Below are positions 62,453 through 64,000 of a stretch of DNA of 64,000 bases, piece by piece (position 1 is the first letter of the stretch; each line of letters begins with the position of its first letter). The stretch is taken from NCBI GenBank assembly GCA_963706755.1, contig CAVPNH010000003.1, forward strand, positions 124,001 to 188,000, in the 5' to 3' direction. The position numbers were made by a program, and so were the translations under genes. The notes beneath the pieces are model-generated. The model saw only the letters and a list, made by a program, of their open reading frames with translations. It did not search any database and was not told the origin of the DNA. This stretch comes from RPQJ01 sp963706755. GTDB taxonomy: Bacteria > Pseudomonadota > Gammaproteobacteria > Steroidobacterales > Steroidobacteraceae.

Positions 62453-63297
62453 GACGGGGTCTCCTCAACCTTGATCGAATGATGAACACGCGCCGGGGCC
62501 GTTGCCCGGCGCAGGAATTTCCGTGCGGCGTCGATGAACGCGACCGGCTGTTCGAGGTGTACCGCGTGCCCGGCGTCTGCGATCTCGCAGACTTCGGCAT
62601 CGGGCAGGCGACGCGCGAGATCGCGGGCGTATCCCACGAACGTCGTGTCGAGCGAGCCCGCCACGAGCAGCACCGGTACGTCGACGCGCGCCAGGGCGCC
62701 ATGAAGCGACGGCTGTGCGCCGGGCCCCGTGCCGCGCAGGCTGGCGGCCAGCTCGCGCGCATCATTGACGAGACGCTCGCGCCGCCGCTCCTCGAGGAAC
62801 TCTCGACCGAGGCGCCGCTGCGAAGCGAACAGGGACTGCCCGAGCCACTCCGTGACGAAGGCTTCCATGCCCATCGCCTCGATGCGATCCGCAAGTGCCT
62901 CGTCGGCGCGACGGCGGCTCACGCGCTCATCAGGGTCCTCGATGCCCGCACGGGCGCCGATCAGCAGCAGCGACGCGACGCTCTCCGGGTGCCGCACCGC
63001 GCAACCGAGCGCGAGCCGCGCGCCCATGGAATACCCGAGCCAGTGAGCCCGATGGTGACCGGTTGCCTCGAGCGTCGCCGCGAGGCGATCTACACAATCC
63101 TCGAAACCGTACGCGGTCACCCCGGCGTCGCCGACCGACTTACCGTGCCCCGGCAGGTCCGGCGCGATGGTGTCGAAGTCCGCGTCGAGCGCGCCCGCCA
63201 CGCGCGCCATGTCCTGGCCAGTCCCGGTGAATCCGTGCAGCAGCACGAGCGCGGGACCCTGGCCGCGGCGCACATAGTGGAGCGCGCGCGTACTCAC
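62449..63297 (-). CDS. menH: SHCHC synthase (alpha/beta hydrolase)
   Basis: Removes pyruvate from SEPHCHC to give SHCHC. Alpha/beta-hydrolase of 282 residues with LVLLHGFTGTGQDM (oxyanion), the nucleophile elbow LGYSMGARLAL, acid in AGSLDTTFV and histidine in DAGHAVHLEQPVAF. The start is a GTG at 63297 overlapping the menD stop as GTGA. The LHGFTGTG and GYSMGAR motifs are typical of MenH rather than generic hydrolases. Confidence 0.88.
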   Translation of the reverse strand: MSTRALHYVRRGQGPALVLLHGFTGTGQDMARVAGALDADFDTIAPDLPGHGKSVGDAGVTAYGFEDCVDRLAATLEATGHHRAHWLGYSMGARLALGCAVRHPESVASLLLIGARAGIEDPDERVSRRRADEALADRIEAMGMEAFVTEWLGQSLFASQRRLGREFLEERRRERLVNDARELAASLRGTGPGAQPSLHGALARVDVPVLLVAGSLDTTFVGYARDLARRLPDAEVCEIADAGHAVHLEQPVAFIDAARKFLRRATAPARVHHSIKVEETPS

Positions 63298-64000
63298 GCC
63301 GACCACTCCCGCGCGAGTCCTGCGCTCACGGCCGCGTTTACGGCCGCGTGAAACGTGGTGTTGGCCGCGCGGTCCACGGCCACTTCGATCACGTGGCGTC
63401 CGCCCGCCAGCCCGCGCGATAGCGCCTGCGAGAAGGCCGGCTGGGAGGCGACGCGCGTCGCGTCCCAGCCGAGGCCGCGCGCCAGCTCGCAGAGATCGAG
63501 TCCGTGCGGCAACGCGAACATGCGCTCGAACACGGGGCGCGGCAGCGTCCGCGCCGCCGGCAGGTACTCGAAGATCCCGCCACCGTCGTCGTTGCTCACC
63601 ACGATCGTGAGGTCCGCGCCCTGCATGCGCCCGGCGAGCAGGCCCGACAGGTCGTGCAGCAGCGCGAGATCGCCGCACCAGAGCACGGTCGGCCGGCGCA
63701 GCGCAGCGGCGGCGCCGAGTGCCGACGACACGGTGCCGTCGATCCCGTTCACGCCACGATTCACGAGCAGGCGCAATTCAGCATCGCGCGGCCCGGCGAA
63801 TGCATCAATGTCCCGGATGACCATGCTGTTCGCGGCGTAGAGCACGGCGCCCGCGGGCAGCTCTGCCCAGAGCGCCCGCGCGAGTTGCGGCGTGAGCAGG
63901 CGCGGTTCAGCCTCGACGAATGCAAGCGCCGCTGCACGGGCGACGCGATCGGCCTGCCGCCACTTCGAGCACCAGTCTCCCTGCGGCCCGCGCGACTCGG
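63294..64000 (-). CDS. menD: SEPHCHC synthase, C-terminal part (runs off the edge)
   Basis: Thiamine-diphosphate enzyme that condenses isochorismate and 2-oxoglutarate. The window holds the last 235 residues, including VLYAANSMVIRDIDAFAG, NRGVNGIDGTVSSALGAAAA, LWCGDLALLHDLSGLLAGRM (ThDP-binding GDL) and IVVSNDDGGGIFEYLP (NDDGG), all MenD signatures. It overlaps menH as GTGA, so the men genes form one coupled unit entering from the right. MenF was not seen. Confidence 0.92.
   Translation of the reverse strand, partial: ESRGPQGDWCSKWRQADRVARAAALAFVEAEPRLLTPQLARALWAELPAGAVLYAANSMVIRDIDAFAGPRDAELRLLVNRGVNGIDGTVSSALGAAAALRRPTVLWCGDLALLHDLSGLLAGRMQGADLTIVVSNDDGGGIFEYLPAARTLPRPVFERMFALPHGLDLCELARGLGWDATRVASQPAFSQALSRGLAGGRHVIEVAVDRAANTTFHAAVNAAVSAGLAREWSA

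Noticed and set aside
59955..62894. 979-codon minus-strand frame joining menH, menB, menA and menC segments
   Set aside because: It only strings together the men genes and shadow sequence in one frame; each gene has its own overlapping start and stop.

Overview
The window is a 64 kb piece of a high-GC chromosome from what looks like a gammaproteobacterium. The main evidence is the block at 47.9-58.1 kb. There ychF, pth, rplY, prs, tRNA-Gln, ispE, lolB and a TPR gene on the minus strand face hemA, prfA and prmC on the plus strand, an order typical of Gammaproteobacteria. A TorF-type porin and a lipoprotein PotF fit the same group. I see no rRNA, CRISPR array, integrase or transposase.

Layout. 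0-9 kb: a polyamine uptake and catabolism island (potG fragment, potF, a putrescine aminotransferase, two glutamine-synthetase-type ligases, puuD, puuB), with a divergent promoter region near 5.8-6.0 kb. 8.7-15.3 kb: queD, rlmKL, a DnaQ/GIY-YIG nuclease, an N-carbamoylputrescine amidase and a DUF885 protein. 15.4-18.5 kb: acetate kinase, a MaoC-Pta fusion and a PuuR-like XRE-cupin regulator, divergent from a second omega-aminotransferase (18.6-19.9 kb). 20-21.4 kb: a TorF porin broken by one frameshift and a cupin protein. 21.5-27.4 kb: a stress or dormancy-like cassette (phosphoribosyltransferase, two COG2187-type kinases, a second PRPP synthetase, short HPF, tandem UspA). 27.6-32.6 kb: a pair of M16 peptidases, an LpxD-like acyltransferase and a fatty acid desaturase.

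32.7-37.7 kb: three genes in a row (beta-helix secreted protein, multi-domain Rid-family protein, PD40/CxxCH/TPR protein), all riddled with frameshifts. This is the least understood part of the window. 37.8-47.8 kb: accessory genes (amidohydrolase, TPR-sulfotransferase, CxxCH secreted protein, threonine dehydratase-like enzyme, LtrA, small outer-membrane barrel, HSL-type esterase, a small Cys-containing protein) and about 0.7 kb without a convincing gene. 47.8-58.1 kb: the housekeeping block with two tRNA genes. 58.2-64.0 kb: a menaquinone operon menD-menH-menB-menA-menC-menE on the minus strand, every junction overlapping; menD runs off the right edge.

Two blocks (33.4-37.7 kb and about 52.1-60.9 kb) carry many single-base frameshifts, including in genes that are normally essential (ispE, hemA, prfA, prmC). 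The breaks are therefore most likely sequence errors, and I annotate each gene as one locus across them. Short repeats recur between genes: a GGTGCCAGGCACC palindrome (four copies), a perfect 21-bp inverted repeat beside tRNA-Met, and 7-bp tandem repeats next to stop codons.
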